This document shows positions 24,931 to 34,264 of a stretch of DNA of 64,000 nt, piece after piece. Made by a program: the position numbers and the translations under genes. This stretch comes from Acidobacteriota bacterium (GTDB lineage: Bacteria > Actinomycetota > Acidimicrobiia > Spongiisociales > UBA5794), in contig JADFQA010000010.1 of NCBI GenBank assembly GCA_022562055.1, positions 1 to 64,000 on the forward strand, read 5' to 3'. Each line of letters opens with the position of its first letter. The stretch's first letter is position 1. The notes under the pieces were generated by a model. That model saw only the letters and a program-made list of their open reading frames with translations. It ran no database searches and was not told where the DNA came from.

Positions 24931-26163
24931 ATGGTCTTGGTCGTACAGAAGTTTGGTGGTACCTCGGTCGGCGATGCGAAGCTGCTCACGAACGTTGCTC
25001 GTCGTATCGCTGAAACCTTTCGTGGTGGTAGTCAAGTCGTCGTTGCGGTGTCCGCCATGGGCAGGTCTACCGACGAATTGATCGCTCTCGCCGGCGAGGT
25101 GAGTTCAAACCCGCACCCTCGCGAACTGGACATGCTGCTTACGGCTGGCGAACGTATTTCGATGGCCTTGCTGGCAATGGCGCTTGACGACCTTGGCGTT
25201 CCTGCCGTGAGTCTCACGGGTTCCCAGGCTGGCATTCTCACCACTTCGACTCATGGTCAAGCTGAGATCATTGACATCCGCGCCGACCGCGTGCGCGAGG
25301 GGATTGAGGCCGGCAAAGTGGTGATCGTTGCCGGATTTCAAGGCGTAGACCCGCGTTCAAGGGACGTCACAACTCTCGGCCGTGGCGGTACCGACGCAAC
25401 CGCGGTTGCGTTGGCGGCTGCGTTGGGGGCAGACTTCTGCGAAATCTATACTGATGTCGACGGGGTGTTCACAGCCGATCCGCGCGTTGTCTCTGATGCC
25501 AGCTTGTTATCAGAAATCTCTTTCCAAGAGATGCTTGAGCTGGCGACTGGGGGTGCGGGGGTACTTATGGCACGCTCGGTCGAGGTTGGCCGCCGCTATT
25601 CAATACCGATTCATGTTCGCTCATCGTTCCATGATGGAGAGGGTACCTGGGTCAAGGAGAAAATGATGGAGGAAGCGATAGTTCGTGGAATTGCTCACGA
25701 TAAATCGGAAGCAAAGGTGACGATTCAAGGCCTTGCGGACACGCCCGGCATTGCTGCAAAAGTATTCGAGCCTCTCGCGCAGGCCGGGGTCACCGTTGAC
25801 CTCATCGTGCAGAACGTTTCGACCGACGGTGTCACGGACATTTCGTTCACTGTGCCCAAAGTTCAGGTGGAGAAGGCACGCACGACCGCGGAGGCGATCG
25901 TTGCCGGTCTTGGAGCGGGGGGCGTTGATGTCGATGAAGCCATCGGCAAGGTTTCCATTGTCGGCGCAGGAATGAAGAACGAACTCGGTATCGCCGCCAA
26001 GATGTTTCGTATTCTTTCGGACCACAACATCAACATCGGCATGATCGCTACATCCCCGATCCGCATTTCATGTATTGTCGCCGAACACCGCACCGAGGAC
26101 GCCGTACGAGCGCTGCACGCGGGATTCAAGCCGATTCTTGAGCCGCAGGAAGAGTCATTGTGA
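24931..26163 (+). CDS. lysC: Aspartate kinase
   Basis: A 410-residue monofunctional aspartokinase. The N-terminal KFGGTSVGD (Lys7 on), the catalytic [43 protein letters not shown], and two C-terminal ACT domains (from about residue 265) that bind Lys/Thr are present. It makes L-aspartyl-4-phosphate for Lys, Thr, Met and diaminopimelate synthesis. The start at 24931 has TACACT (24917-24922) 8 nt upstream. An in-frame extension to 24751 looks non-coding. The stop overlaps asd by 4 bp. Confidence 0.96.
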   Translation: MVLVVQKFGGTSVGDAKLLTNVARRIAETFRGGSQVVVAVSAMGRSTDELIALAGEVSSNPHPRELDMLLTAGERISMALLAMALDDLGVPAVSLTGSQAGILTTSTHGQAEIIDIRADRVREGIEAGKVVIVAGFQGVDPRSRDVTTLGRGGTDATAVALAAALGADFCEIYTDVDGVFTADPRVVSDASLLSEISFQEMLELATGGAGVLMARSVEVGRRYSIPIHVRSSFHDGEGTWVKEKMMEEAIVRGIAHDKSEAKVTIQGLADTPGIAAKVFEPLAQAGVTVDLIVQNVSTDGVTDISFTVPKVQVEKARTTAEAIVAGLGAGGVDVDEAIGKVSIVGAGMKNELGIAAKMFRILSDHNINIGMIATSPIRISCIVAEHRTEDAVRALHAGFKPILEPQEESL

Positions 26164-27188
26164 ACGGCATCAGCAAACCGTCAGTCGCGATTGTCGGTGC
26201 AACGGGGGCCGTTGGCACCACGATGCTGTCAATTCTTGTCGAACGCGACTTCCCGCTGACATCACTCCGGTTGTTGGCTTCGCATCGTTCCGCTGGGAAG
26301 GTTGTCTCGACGCCGTGGGGAGATGTCACGATAGAAGACCTCGCGACCGCAGATCCCGCGGGCATTGATATAGCGCTCTTTTCAGCCGGCGGTGCGCGCT
26401 CCAAAGAGTACGCACCGCAGTTCGCGGCCGCCGGAGCTGTCGTGATCGACAACTCATCTGCGTTCCGAGCTGATCCGGATGTACCTCTTGTGGTCGCTGA
26501 TGTCAACGACGACGCTATCTATGCACATGCTGGCATTGTCTCAAATCCGAACTGCACGACAATGGCGCTGATGATGGCGGCAGGTCCTCTTCACCGAGCA
26601 GCCGGGATTGATCGGATGGTGGCGACGTCGTTTCAAGCGACCTCAGGATCAGGTCAAGAGGGTATTGAGGTTTTGATGCACGAGAACGACATCCTCTCCA
26701 AGGACGCTGACGCGCTCGGAAACGGCACCTGGACGGACCCCGGATCAACACTCTATTCGCGGCCGATCGCGTTCAATGTCCTTCCCCATCTCGGCACGAT
26801 CGTTGATCAGCACTACACCGACGAGGAGTGGAAGTTGGTGACCGAGACACGCAAGATCCTTGGTGCTAGTGGGATCAGGGTCGAACCAACTTGTGTGAGG
26901 GTTCCTGTCGCGGTTGGTCACTCGATTGCCGCAACAATGTTTTTCGATCGTCCCGTCGACCGAAATGAGGCGCTCGCGATCCTCGCCGAAGCCCCCGGGA
27001 TAGAAGTGTGGGGCGATGAGAAAGTCCCGACTCCGCTGGATGCGGCCGGGATTGATGAAACTCTGGTCGGGCGAGTTCGCGACACGCTTGGCGAAAAAGG
27101 TGGTATCAACCTCTGGGTCGTCAGCGACAACCTCCGCAAGGGGGCGGCTTTGAATACGGTTCAGCTCGCCGAATTGCTACTCGCCTAA
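26160..27188 (+). CDS. asd: Aspartate-semialdehyde dehydrogenase
   Basis: A 342-residue enzyme with the NADP-binding GATGAVG (13-19) and the catalytic Cys132 in NPNCTTM. The substrate-binding [12 protein letters not shown] and the C-terminal [10 protein letters not shown] His are also present. It reduces aspartyl phosphate to aspartate semialdehyde, the step after LysC. The GTG start overlaps the lysC stop (GTGA), so the pair is translationally coupled. Confidence 0.96.
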   Translation: MNGISKPSVAIVGATGAVGTTMLSILVERDFPLTSLRLLASHRSAGKVVSTPWGDVTIEDLATADPAGIDIALFSAGGARSKEYAPQFAAAGAVVIDNSSAFRADPDVPLVVADVNDDAIYAHAGIVSNPNCTTMALMMAAGPLHRAAGIDRMVATSFQATSGSGQEGIEVLMHENDILSKDADALGNGTWTDPGSTLYSRPIAFNVLPHLGTIVDQHYTDEEWKLVTETRKILGASGIRVEPTCVRVPVAVGHSIAATMFFDRPVDRNEALAILAEAPGIEVWGDEKVPTPLDAAGIDETLVGRVRDTLGEKGGINLWVVSDNLRKGAALNTVQLAELLLA

Positions 27189-27250
27189 TGATGCGCGCTA
27201 AGCCTGCCGATACTCTACGCTAAGGACCGTCAGGCGCATTGGAGTCCGTC

Positions 27251-27691
27251 ATGGAGACAACCTCTACTATCACGATCGATCGTCCCGTCGACGATGTGTT
27301 TTCGTACGTCTCTGACGTGTCGCGCATGCCTGCTTGGATGACCGGTGTTACCGCGGCGAAGATGGTCACGGATGCCAAGGAGAAAGGCGCCAAGTTCGTT
27401 GCCACATACCTGGTTGCGCGCCGACCCGTTGACCTTGAGTTCAAGATCACGAAGTGGGAAGCCAGAAAAGTGTTCGGCTTTGCCTCCTCAAAGGGTCCGA
27501 TGTCTTTCAAGGGTCGTCTCGAGTTCAGCGGGAACAACGGCTCCACCGAAGTGACGTCGGTGATTGAATCCGGCCCGGATAGCTTGGCGAGTCGCCTACT
27601 CTTTTTCATCGGCGGTCCGCTGCTCAAACGGTCAATGCGCCGACGCCTCGACAGAGAACTAGAAGCCCTAAAAGCCGCCGTCGACGCATAA
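27251..27691 (+). CDS. SRPBCC-family protein
   Basis: A 146-residue START/Bet v 1-like protein. The N-terminal beta-strand and helix TITIDRPVDDVFSYVSDVSRMPAWMTGV match polyketide-cyclase/dehydrase-type SRPBCC proteins, and a long C-terminal helix (MRRRLDRELEALKAAV) completes the fold. It likely binds a hydrophobic ligand, but the function is unknown. GGAG sits 6 nt before the ATG at 27251, and TACTCT/TACGCT around 27211-27221 may be the -10, so this gene has a short leader. It ends 17 bp before the convergent CNNM gene. Confidence 0.75.
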   Translation: METTSTITIDRPVDDVFSYVSDVSRMPAWMTGVTAAKMVTDAKEKGAKFVATYLVARRPVDLEFKITKWEARKVFGFASSKGPMSFKGRLEFSGNNGSTEVTSVIESGPDSLASRLLFFIGGPLLKRSMRRRLDRELEALKAAVDA

Positions 27692-27707
27692 CCTGGTGCC
27701 GGACGCG

Positions 27708-28955
27708 CTACGTGCGTTCCACTTTGATGCGATCTATGCGATTGCGGTCCATCCGAAGGACGGTCAGCTCCAGATTCTTACCCGCTTCGATGCGGTCACC
27801 TTCGGCCGGGATTCGGCCGCAGAGATCCAGAAACAGTCCCGCCATCGTCGAGTACGGCCCATCAGCGATCTCAACGCCGGTCGCCGTGGCCAGGTCGTCT
27901 ACGTCTACCCGCCCGTCTGCGATCCATGTTCGTAGTCCGAGCGGCACAATCGCCGGGGCTCCCGGGTCGTACTCGTCCTGAAGCGTGCCAACAAGCTCCG
28001 CTATCAGGTCCTTTATCGTGACAATCCCCTCGATGCCGCCGTGCTCGTCGGTGACCACTGCAAATGCCGACCTGTTGGTCCGCAGCGTTTGCAGCGCCTC
28101 GAGGATCGGTGTGGACTCTGGGATGTATAGCGGTTGTCTGAGCAAACGCCGGATCGCTTCGGATGTGGCGCCCTCTCCGAGCAGCAGCACGTCCTTCACG
28201 TAGAGAATGCCGAGTACGTCCTCGACGCTAGTCCCGGTCACGAGGTAGCGGCTGTGACCGGTTGCGGACACCAATTCGCGCACGTCGCGCGCGGTGACGG
28301 GCGCGACCATCGTTGCCAGGTCCACCCGTGGTGTCATGACGTCGCGCACCGGTTTCTCAGCGATGGCGAATAGGGAGTCAATGATTTCACGTTCGACGGT
28401 TTCGATGCCGCCTTCTTCGTGGCCGAGGTCGGCCAGCGCCAGGATGTCCTCCTCAGTGACGTTGCTCAAGTCCGTATGGTCACTAGATCCGAAGATCTGC
28501 AGGATCCGTTGGGTGATCGCAGTGAAGAACGAGGCTATCGGGGCCAATGCAATCGACAGCCGGTAGATCGTCGGCGCAACGACGAGCGAGAACCTTTCAG
28601 GAGATCGTCGGGCCAACGTTTTCGGTGTGATCTCACCAGCGATGAGGATCACGACCGTCACCAAGACAGTGGCGACGATTGGTCCCCGGGTCGTCCCCAG
28701 CAGATCGATGAACAATGCGGTCGCAATGGCGGTGCCGAGGATGTTGACGGCGTTGTTTGCGACAAGGAGGGTCGACAACAACCTCTCCGGGTTGCTCACG
28801 AGCTGTTGGACTCGGAGTCCGCGACGCCCCCGGTCTGCGAGCTGGTGCACCCTTTCCTTGCCGAGGGACATCAACGCCGTCTCGGACCCGGAAAAGAACC
28901 CCGAACCTAACGTGCTCAATACGAGGATGATGATGTAGGCAAGACGAAGGTTCAT
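27708..28955 (-). CDS. CNNM/HlyC-CorC family transporter with CBS domains
   Basis: A 415-residue protein. The DUF21/CNNM transmembrane domain (1-150) has GFFSGSETALMSL and the EITPKTLARR motif. A CBS pair (about 205-325; RDVMTPRVDLATM and FAVVTDEHGGIEGIVTIKD) and a C-terminal CorC_HlyC domain follow. Family members are linked to magnesium or cobalt efflux and tolerance. No clear ribosome site or close -10 element is visible at the ATG. Confidence 0.88.
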   Translation of the reverse strand: MNLRLAYIIILVLSTLGSGFFSGSETALMSLGKERVHQLADRGRRGLRVQQLVSNPERLLSTLLVANNAVNILGTAIATALFIDLLGTTRGPIVATVLVTVVILIAGEITPKTLARRSPERFSLVVAPTIYRLSIALAPIASFFTAITQRILQIFGSSDHTDLSNVTEEDILALADLGHEEGGIETVEREIIDSLFAIAEKPVRDVMTPRVDLATMVAPVTARDVRELVSATGHSRYLVTGTSVEDVLGILYVKDVLLLGEGATSEAIRRLLRQPLYIPESTPILEALQTLRTNRSAFAVVTDEHGGIEGIVTIKDLIAELVGTLQDEYDPGAPAIVPLGLRTWIADGRVDVDDLATATGVEIADGPYSTMAGLFLDLCGRIPAEGDRIEAGKNLELTVLRMDRNRIDRIKVERT

Positions 28956-28988
28956 GATTGAGTCGGGGAGCCGCGCCTCTGTATTGCT

Positions 28989-29363
28989 CTATATCTCGGG
29001 GCTTGAAACGCAGCTACGGATGGCGGCACGTAGTTCGTGCGGGTCGGTTGGTTTGGTGACCCATGCAGCCGCACCTGCTCGCTTGGCGATGAACGCATCG
29101 GCGGCTCGGTCGATCAATATCACGACCGGCGTCTCTGCACCATTTTTTGTCGAGGCGTCTCGCACAGCCCGGGCTACCGCCATGCCACCCATTGCGGCGA
29201 TCTGTAGATCGACCACCGCGACGTCAACACGGTTCGCGACCGTCGCGGCCGCAGCGGTCTGGGGATCCTCGTGGTCGATGATCTCGAATTCGGGCGTGGT
29301 GAGTGCCGCGTGCACCCCGTTGCGCGCCCATGGCGTTTCGACGACGAGAAGAACCTTGGTCAT
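28989..29363 (-). CDS. Stand-alone receiver-domain protein
   Basis: A 124-residue response-regulator receiver fold without an output domain. The likely phospho-acceptor is Asp in VAVVDLQIAAMGG, with the conserved Lys in WVTKPTDPHEL. The usual acidic pair near the N-terminus reads VVETPW, so one acidic ligand is weak. The ATG at 29363 has TACTCT (29371-29376, minus strand) 7 nt upstream. It lies behind nothing obvious, and the only histidine kinase in the window is about 7 kb away. Confidence 0.7.
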   Translation of the reverse strand: MTKVLLVVETPWARNGVHAALTTPEFEIIDHEDPQTAAAATVANRVDVAVVDLQIAAMGGMAVARAVRDASTKNGAETPVVILIDRAADAFIAKRAGAAAWVTKPTDPHELRAAIRSCVSSPEI

Positions 29364-29468
29364 GGTGCAGAGAGTATCGGCAGTCCTTGGTGCTGACAAG
29401 ACAAAGACGCCGCGGCAGCCGATCCGGGGAACTTCAACGCATTGGCATTCGCTTAGAATCTGCTTGGA

Positions 29469-30731
29469 ATGCGCCGAATCACTACATCCATCATCTTGCT
29501 CCTTGCGGTCTTCGGGTTCTTAACATCGGCCGCTCTCGCCCAGACCGCCACCAGCGACGGCCCCATTGTTGTGGCCGATGTCAGTGGCCCGCTCGACCAG
29601 CGAGCACTTGACTTTCTCACCGAGACGGTGCAAACCGAAGACGCTCAGCTTGTGATCATTCTTCTCGCACAGCCCGGCATAGCGTCTGGTGACCCGACCG
29701 AGCTGTACGAGGCGATTCTCCAATCAGACATCCCGATCGGCGCATGGGTTGGACCTATCGGTTCAACTGTCCAGGGCGGCGCCGCCCAGATACTTCGGTA
29801 CGCGCATGTCACCAGTGCAGCGCCTGACGTCACCATTGGCAATTTGCAACCCGTTGTCTGTTGCACGGACAGTGCTGTCGTTTTCGGTGTCCGCGATATC
29901 GATCCGGCTCTCGACCACAGCACCATTCGGATCACAGAGCCTGTGGACGATCTCATCGACTCTATCGATCCGACGATTGGTGAGTTTATGGGGAGTCTGG
30001 ACGGGCGGACGATTGAGACGGCGAACGGTCCGGTGACGTTGGAGACCGCTGAGCTTGTCAATATCGACGGCGCAACGGTGAACGTCTCGTCTGTCTCGAT
30101 ACGGTTTGTGAAACCCGGACTGACCACCAGGTTTCTTCGCCTCGGCGCACGTCCGGAGGCCGCGCTGTTCTTCCTAGTGGTGGGTCTCTCGTCAGTGGCT
30201 TTTGAGTTTTATGCAGCTGGCGTTGGCATCACAGCTGCGGTGGCGGCCCTATCGCTATTTCTGGCGGGCTATGGCTTTGCGGTCCTTCCGATGAATTGGT
30301 TCGGGGTTGGAGCAGTGTTCGGCGGGCTTGCGCTGTACACAGCAGATTTCCAGCGGAGTTCGCTTGGGCCTCTCACCGGTGTTGGCACGCTGCTGCTGTT
30401 CTTCGGGGGAGCGACGTGGGTGCGCTCTGACCAATTCGGTCCACAATGGTGGGCGGTACTGTTGACCGTGCTTGCCGCGTTGTTTTTCTTTGCGGTCGCT
30501 CTTACGACCGTTGGTCGCTCCCGGTTTGCGACTGTGACGATCGGTCGCGAGTACCTGATCGGCCAACATGGAGAGGCCGTTTCCGTGTTCGATCCCCACG
30601 GAATGGTCGAAGTCAACGGAGCAAAGTGGCGGGCAACTGCTACCAGGGCGGCAAACATTGTGCCCGGCGATCGTCTGGTCGTTGAGGCGGTAACCGGCGT
30701 AGTTTTGGACGTTTCGCCGCTTGATCGGTGA
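29469..30731 (+). CDS. NfeD-family membrane protein with a degenerate ClpP-like domain
   Basis: A 420-residue protein. A signal peptide (1-24) is followed by a ClpP/SppA-like luminal domain to about 200, four or five transmembrane helices (235-350) and a C-terminal OB-fold NfeD domain (370-420; GQHGEAVSVFDPHGMVEVNG). Long NfeD proteins normally carry a Ser protease site (ASAG-like). Here the equivalent stretch is VGPIGSTVQGGAAQIL, without the Ser, so the protease is probably inactive. NfeD proteins partner with membrane stomatins, none of which is nearby. TAGAAT lies 9 nt before the ATG. Confidence 0.8.
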   Translation: MRRITTSIILLLAVFGFLTSAALAQTATSDGPIVVADVSGPLDQRALDFLTETVQTEDAQLVIILLAQPGIASGDPTELYEAILQSDIPIGAWVGPIGSTVQGGAAQILRYAHVTSAAPDVTIGNLQPVVCCTDSAVVFGVRDIDPALDHSTIRITEPVDDLIDSIDPTIGEFMGSLDGRTIETANGPVTLETAELVNIDGATVNVSSVSIRFVKPGLTTRFLRLGARPEAALFFLVVGLSSVAFEFYAAGVGITAAVAALSLFLAGYGFAVLPMNWFGVGAVFGGLALYTADFQRSSLGPLTGVGTLLLFFGGATWVRSDQFGPQWWAVLLTVLAALFFFAVALTTVGRSRFATVTIGREYLIGQHGEAVSVFDPHGMVEVNGAKWRATATRAANIVPGDRLVVEAVTGVVLDVSPLDR

Positions 30732-30852
30732 ACCAAAATTGGCCGATTGTGAAATGTCGCTGAACGATGGAAAACTTTTCCTGGACGGAGCGGTCCGCAG
30801 CGGCTAGTTTTCTTCCACCGTTTGGATATCTCCCATCCCCTCAGGAGGAACC

Positions 30853-31110
30853 GTGGTCCCTATGGATCGTTCGTGGCAGCCAGTCGCATTGTGTCGTGGA
30901 AACCGTTCTCACCTCTTTTTTCCACCGAATCGGAGCGAGAGAAAAGACGAACGTGAGCGGAGGGAGTTTCGTGCAAAAGCAGTTTGCGCAGCCTGCCCGG
31001 TGAAGAGAGATTGTCTTGAGTTTGCTATCGAGATCAACGAGCCATACGGTATCTGGGGCGGACTCACCGAGGCCGAACGCCGCCAAGTTCTGACTAAGGC
31101 CGCTGTCTAA
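30853..31110 (+). CDS. WhiB-family Fe-S transcriptional regulator
   Basis: An 85-residue WhiB-like protein. Four cluster-binding cysteines are Cys14, Cys45, Cys48 and Cys54 (C-x30-C-x2-C-x5-C). The turn GIWGGLTEAERR (66-77) replaces the common GVWGG. Wbl proteins bind a [4Fe-4S] cluster and region 4 of the principal sigma factor. AGGAGG (30843-30848) precedes the GTG at 30853 by 4 nt, and an ATG at 30862 is a possible alternative. It has an ordinary leader, unlike many neighbours. The 3' end overlaps convergent selB by 17 bp. Confidence 0.93.
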   Translation: MVPMDRSWQPVALCRGNRSHLFFPPNRSERKDERERREFRAKAVCAACPVKRDCLEFAIEINEPYGIWGGLTEAERRQVLTKAAV

Positions 31111-32878
31111 GGGTACGTACGTCCCCGGTTCTCGTCGTCCAACCGTTTGAGTCGAGCCATTCGAGAAGTGGCACCGCCTGTCTCCGGCTCACACCGAGGG
31201 CGTCCCTGAAATCGGCGACGCTGAAAGTCCCTTCGAGATCAGCGAGCCGCGACGTGATTGTGATCATCTGCTCTGGCAGATAGACGAGGTCGCTGTCGAT
31301 GCGTTCCAAGGAGTGTTCGCGGATGAGTGCATGAAGCAGTTCTTCGTCGAGTCCGAGCTCTGATAGACGTGGCACGCTTAGATCGTTGGCGAGAAGAGTC
31401 GCACGGGCATGCTGCCACGCCGAGTCGTTTTCTCTTGTGTAGGTAGCTATGAAGTCATCGAGCCTCAGGGTCGGGCCATCGTCGTGGATGGTGTCAAGAT
31501 CTGACCCGAGATATTCAATGACCGCGACGTCGACACCTAGCTGTGTTGCCAAGGTTGCTTTCGGGGTTCCCGGCCGAAGGGGGAACTCAATGTGAAATGT
31601 CGCGATGAACTCGGACAGCTTTTCGCCAAGCATCGCAAGACGCTCGTCGGTGAAAGCGGTCGACGCCACCACGGTCCCGGCTGTCGGCACACCACCAGTA
31701 TCTCGGCGCAGTTCTTCGAGGTCGGTCGAACCCCGCGCCTGCAGGAGGGCATCGGCAAACGACGTCCGGTTTTTCAAAGCGTGGCGTAGTCCGACGATGG
31801 TTTTCCGGTAGCGACGGCTCTTTGGCGCTGGATGTGGGTCAAGAACCCGCCCACCTGCCGCGACCATCCGGCGCCCCGTGTCGCGGATGATCACCCGGTC
31901 TCCCATCCGTAGCGGGACAGGGGTCTGCGTTGTGACAAGGGCGACACCCTCTTTGTCGGATAGACCCTCCACGATTCGTAGCGTCGCGGGCCAACTCCCT
32001 GACCCCACATGCAAGTGATAGGCGCCGCGATCGGTCAGCTTTTCAACGGTGCGAACCTTGCGTAGCTTTGTAAGAAACCGCGATGTCGGTCGGTACGTGT
32101 CTGGCGGCGCAAGCACGGTACCGCGACGAACCTGCGCTGCGTCGATTCCCGACAAGTTCACCGCCACGCGTGAACCCGGCGCAATTTCATCAGCGTCTCG
32201 CCCCAGCGTCTGCAGACCACGTATGCGGACGGGCTTGTCCTCGGGCCATTGCACGAGAGCCGTGTCGCGAGTGATCGGACCGCCGGCGAGAGTCCCGGTG
32301 ACGACAGTCCCCGCTCCGTCGATGGTGAACGATCGGTCGACCCACAGATATGGGTCCCCGGTGTTCCTGCTGACGAGAGCAAGAGCATCGAGTAGTGCCC
32401 GTTTGAGTTTGCCGATGCCTTCGCCGGTGATGGCAGACACCGGCACCACCGGCCAGTGTTCGAGTGTCGTCCCGACGGTGCGTTCGGCCACCTCGAACTC
32501 ACAAAGTTCTACAAGGTCATGGTCCACCAGGTCGATACGGGTAACGGCGATCACGCCATGGGTAACTTCGAGGAGGTCAAGTACGGCTGCGTGCTCCTCG
32601 GTTTGCGGCATCCAGCCGCCATCTGCGGCGACGACAAGAAGAGCCACGTCGAGTCCCCCGATCCCTGCGAGCATGTTCTTGATGAACCGCTCATGCCCAG
32701 GAACATCTACGAAGGCGACTTCCGTGTCGTCGTCGAGTTTGGCCCAGGCGAAACCAAGATCGATCGTAAGCCCCCGTTCCTTCTCTTCGGTCCAACGATC
32801 CGGGTCAATCCCGGTCAACGCAATGATGAGCGTTGACTTGCCGTGGTCTACATGGCCGGCGGTCGCGACGATAGGCAT
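31094..32878 (-). CDS. selB: Selenocysteine-specific translation elongation factor
   Basis: A 594-residue SelB. The GTPase domain has GHVDHGKST (8-16), DVPGHERFI and TRIDLVD. EF-Tu-like domains 2 and 3 follow. The C-terminal 200 residues contain winged-helix repeats (FSVADFRDALGVSRRQAVPLLEWLD) that read the SECIS hairpin. It delivers Sec-tRNA(Sec) to UGA codons. It starts 3 nt after selA. No tRNA-Sec, selD or obvious selenoprotein gene was recognised in the window. Confidence 0.95.
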   Translation of the reverse strand: MPIVATAGHVDHGKSTLIIALTGIDPDRWTEEKERGLTIDLGFAWAKLDDDTEVAFVDVPGHERFIKNMLAGIGGLDVALLVVAADGGWMPQTEEHAAVLDLLEVTHGVIAVTRIDLVDHDLVELCEFEVAERTVGTTLEHWPVVPVSAITGEGIGKLKRALLDALALVSRNTGDPYLWVDRSFTIDGAGTVVTGTLAGGPITRDTALVQWPEDKPVRIRGLQTLGRDADEIAPGSRVAVNLSGIDAAQVRRGTVLAPPDTYRPTSRFLTKLRKVRTVEKLTDRGAYHLHVGSGSWPATLRIVEGLSDKEGVALVTTQTPVPLRMGDRVIIRDTGRRMVAAGGRVLDPHPAPKSRRYRKTIVGLRHALKNRTSFADALLQARGSTDLEELRRDTGGVPTAGTVVASTAFTDERLAMLGEKLSEFIATFHIEFPLRPGTPKATLATQLGVDVAVIEYLGSDLDTIHDDGPTLRLDDFIATYTRENDSAWQHARATLLANDLSVPRLSELGLDEELLHALIREHSLERIDSDLVYLPEQMITITSRLADLEGTFSVADFRDALGVSRRQAVPLLEWLDSNGWTTRTGDVRTLRQRP

Positions 32879-32881
32879 GGG

Positions 32882-34228
32882 TCAAACGGTGTTGAGGGCG
32901 TTGGCGATTTCCCCGTCGCGGGTCTCGTCGACGGAGCGCAGATCTATGACGAGACACCCATCACGGCGGCGGGCAAGAATTGGAGTGTGTCGATCAAGGA
33001 GTTTGTGCCACACGTCGTCAGCGTTGCACTCGAAAGTTGCGACGATCGACGGAATGCCCACACCGGGGACCGTGCCTGCTCCCGGGACCGAATCTGCTGT
33101 GACGAGGTCGCCGGTGAATCTCACAGTGTCGATCAAGCGGCGGTGCCTCTCCGACAGGGCGTTGAGTCCCATGGTCGCTCTCCGCCAGAACGGGATTTCG
33201 AGGGTTTTCCCCTCTGCGTAGAGCGCGAGCGTCGTCTCGAGGGCAGCGAGCGAGGCCCCGTCGATTCGGACACCGCGTGCGATCGGATGGACTCTTAGCC
33301 GATCGACCAGGTCAGACGTGCCAACGATGATCCCCGCTTGGGGGCCCCCGATGAGCTTGTCGCCTGAGAAGAGCACGAGATCGGCGCCATCCGCAAGAGT
33401 CTGTTTCACTCCGGGTTCGTCGGAGAGCCACGCAGGTGGTGGCCCAGGTATCCACGGTACGGTTGCGTCAAGCAGCCCCGATCCGATGTCGGCGACGAAA
33501 GGAACTCCGTGCTCGGTGGCCACGTCGGCAACATCACGCCAGCTCGTTTCCTCCGTGAAGCCCTGCAAGATGTAGTTCGACGGGTGCACCTTTAACACGA
33601 TGCCCGCCCCCAACGTGGCTCGTTCGTAGTCTGACTTGCGCGTCCGGTTTGTTGTGCCGACTTCGTCGATCAGTGCCCCACTGGCCGCCATGAGTTCTGG
33701 TAGACGAAACGAGCCCCCGATTTCAATCAATTCTCCACGTGACACAACGGTCCGTTGACCGTTCGAGAGGGCTGCGAGCGTGAGGAGTAACGCCGCGGCG
33801 TTGTTGTTTAGAACGAGCGCGGCCTCCGCACCTGTCAGCGCAGTGAGCAGCGCCTTGACGTACCCTGCCCTACCGCCGCGGTCGTGTGTCGATAGGTCGA
33901 ATTCGAGGTTCGTCGACTCGCGCATTGCGGTGGCCGCGGCCTCTGCCGCTTCGGCGTGCAGGGGTGCCCGGCCAAGGTTGGTGTGCAGCAATACACCGGT
34001 TGCGTTGATGATTGGCCTCGTGGAGGCCACCGACAACACTGTGATGGTCGCGCGCGCGGACTGATCAGCCGGGCGCGGACTGCTCCCGACCTGAAGATCG
34101 CGTCTTGTCTCGTCGATTGCGCGGCGTGCGATATCAACGATGAGCGCTTCTGGGAGGCCTGTCGAAAATTTCTCGGCGCTCAAGGTTTGCACGAGGGTGT
34201 CGACACCCGGGAGATCGCGTAGGCTCAT
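32882..34228 (-). CDS. selA: L-seryl-tRNA(Sec) selenium transferase
   Basis: A 448-residue fold-type I PLP enzyme. The PLP Lys291 lies in LVLFSGDKLIGGPQ, and NATGVLLHTNLGRAPL (75-90) and ADIGSGLLD are SelA signatures. It converts Ser-tRNA(Sec) to Sec-tRNA(Sec) with selenophosphate. The ATG at 34228 is chosen because TATGCT (34236-34241, minus strand) lies 7 nt upstream. Longer starts at 34240 or 34261 would run through that element. It is divergent from fxsA and operonic with selB. Confidence 0.95.
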   Translation of the reverse strand: MSLRDLPGVDTLVQTLSAEKFSTGLPEALIVDIARRAIDETRRDLQVGSSPRPADQSARATITVLSVASTRPIINATGVLLHTNLGRAPLHAEAAEAAATAMRESTNLEFDLSTHDRGGRAGYVKALLTALTGAEAALVLNNNAAALLLTLAALSNGQRTVVSRGELIEIGGSFRLPELMAASGALIDEVGTTNRTRKSDYERATLGAGIVLKVHPSNYILQGFTEETSWRDVADVATEHGVPFVADIGSGLLDATVPWIPGPPPAWLSDEPGVKQTLADGADLVLFSGDKLIGGPQAGIIVGTSDLVDRLRVHPIARGVRIDGASLAALETTLALYAEGKTLEIPFWRRATMGLNALSERHRRLIDTVRFTGDLVTADSVPGAGTVPGVGIPSIVATFECNADDVWHKLLDRHTPILARRRDGCLVIDLRSVDETRDGEIANALNTV

Positions 34229-34235
34229 GTGGCGC

Positions 34236-34257
34236 AGCATACCCGCCGCGGTATCCT
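34236..34257. promoter_or_regulatory. Divergent leaderless promoters of selA and fxsA
   Basis: On the minus strand, TATGCT (34236-34241) stands 7 nt before the selA ATG. On the plus strand, TATCCT (34252-34257) stands 7 nt before the fxsA ATG at 34265. The two -10-like elements are only 10 bp apart, so each promoter's upstream region overlaps the other's coding start and the two polymerases should compete. Confidence 0.6.
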
Positions 34258-34264
34258 TCAATGT

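Noticed and set aside
32049-33221. 390-codon plus-strand frame
   Set aside because: Antisense to selB and selA. Ser/Arg/Thr-rich composition is typical of a reverse-strand shadow in GC-rich DNA.
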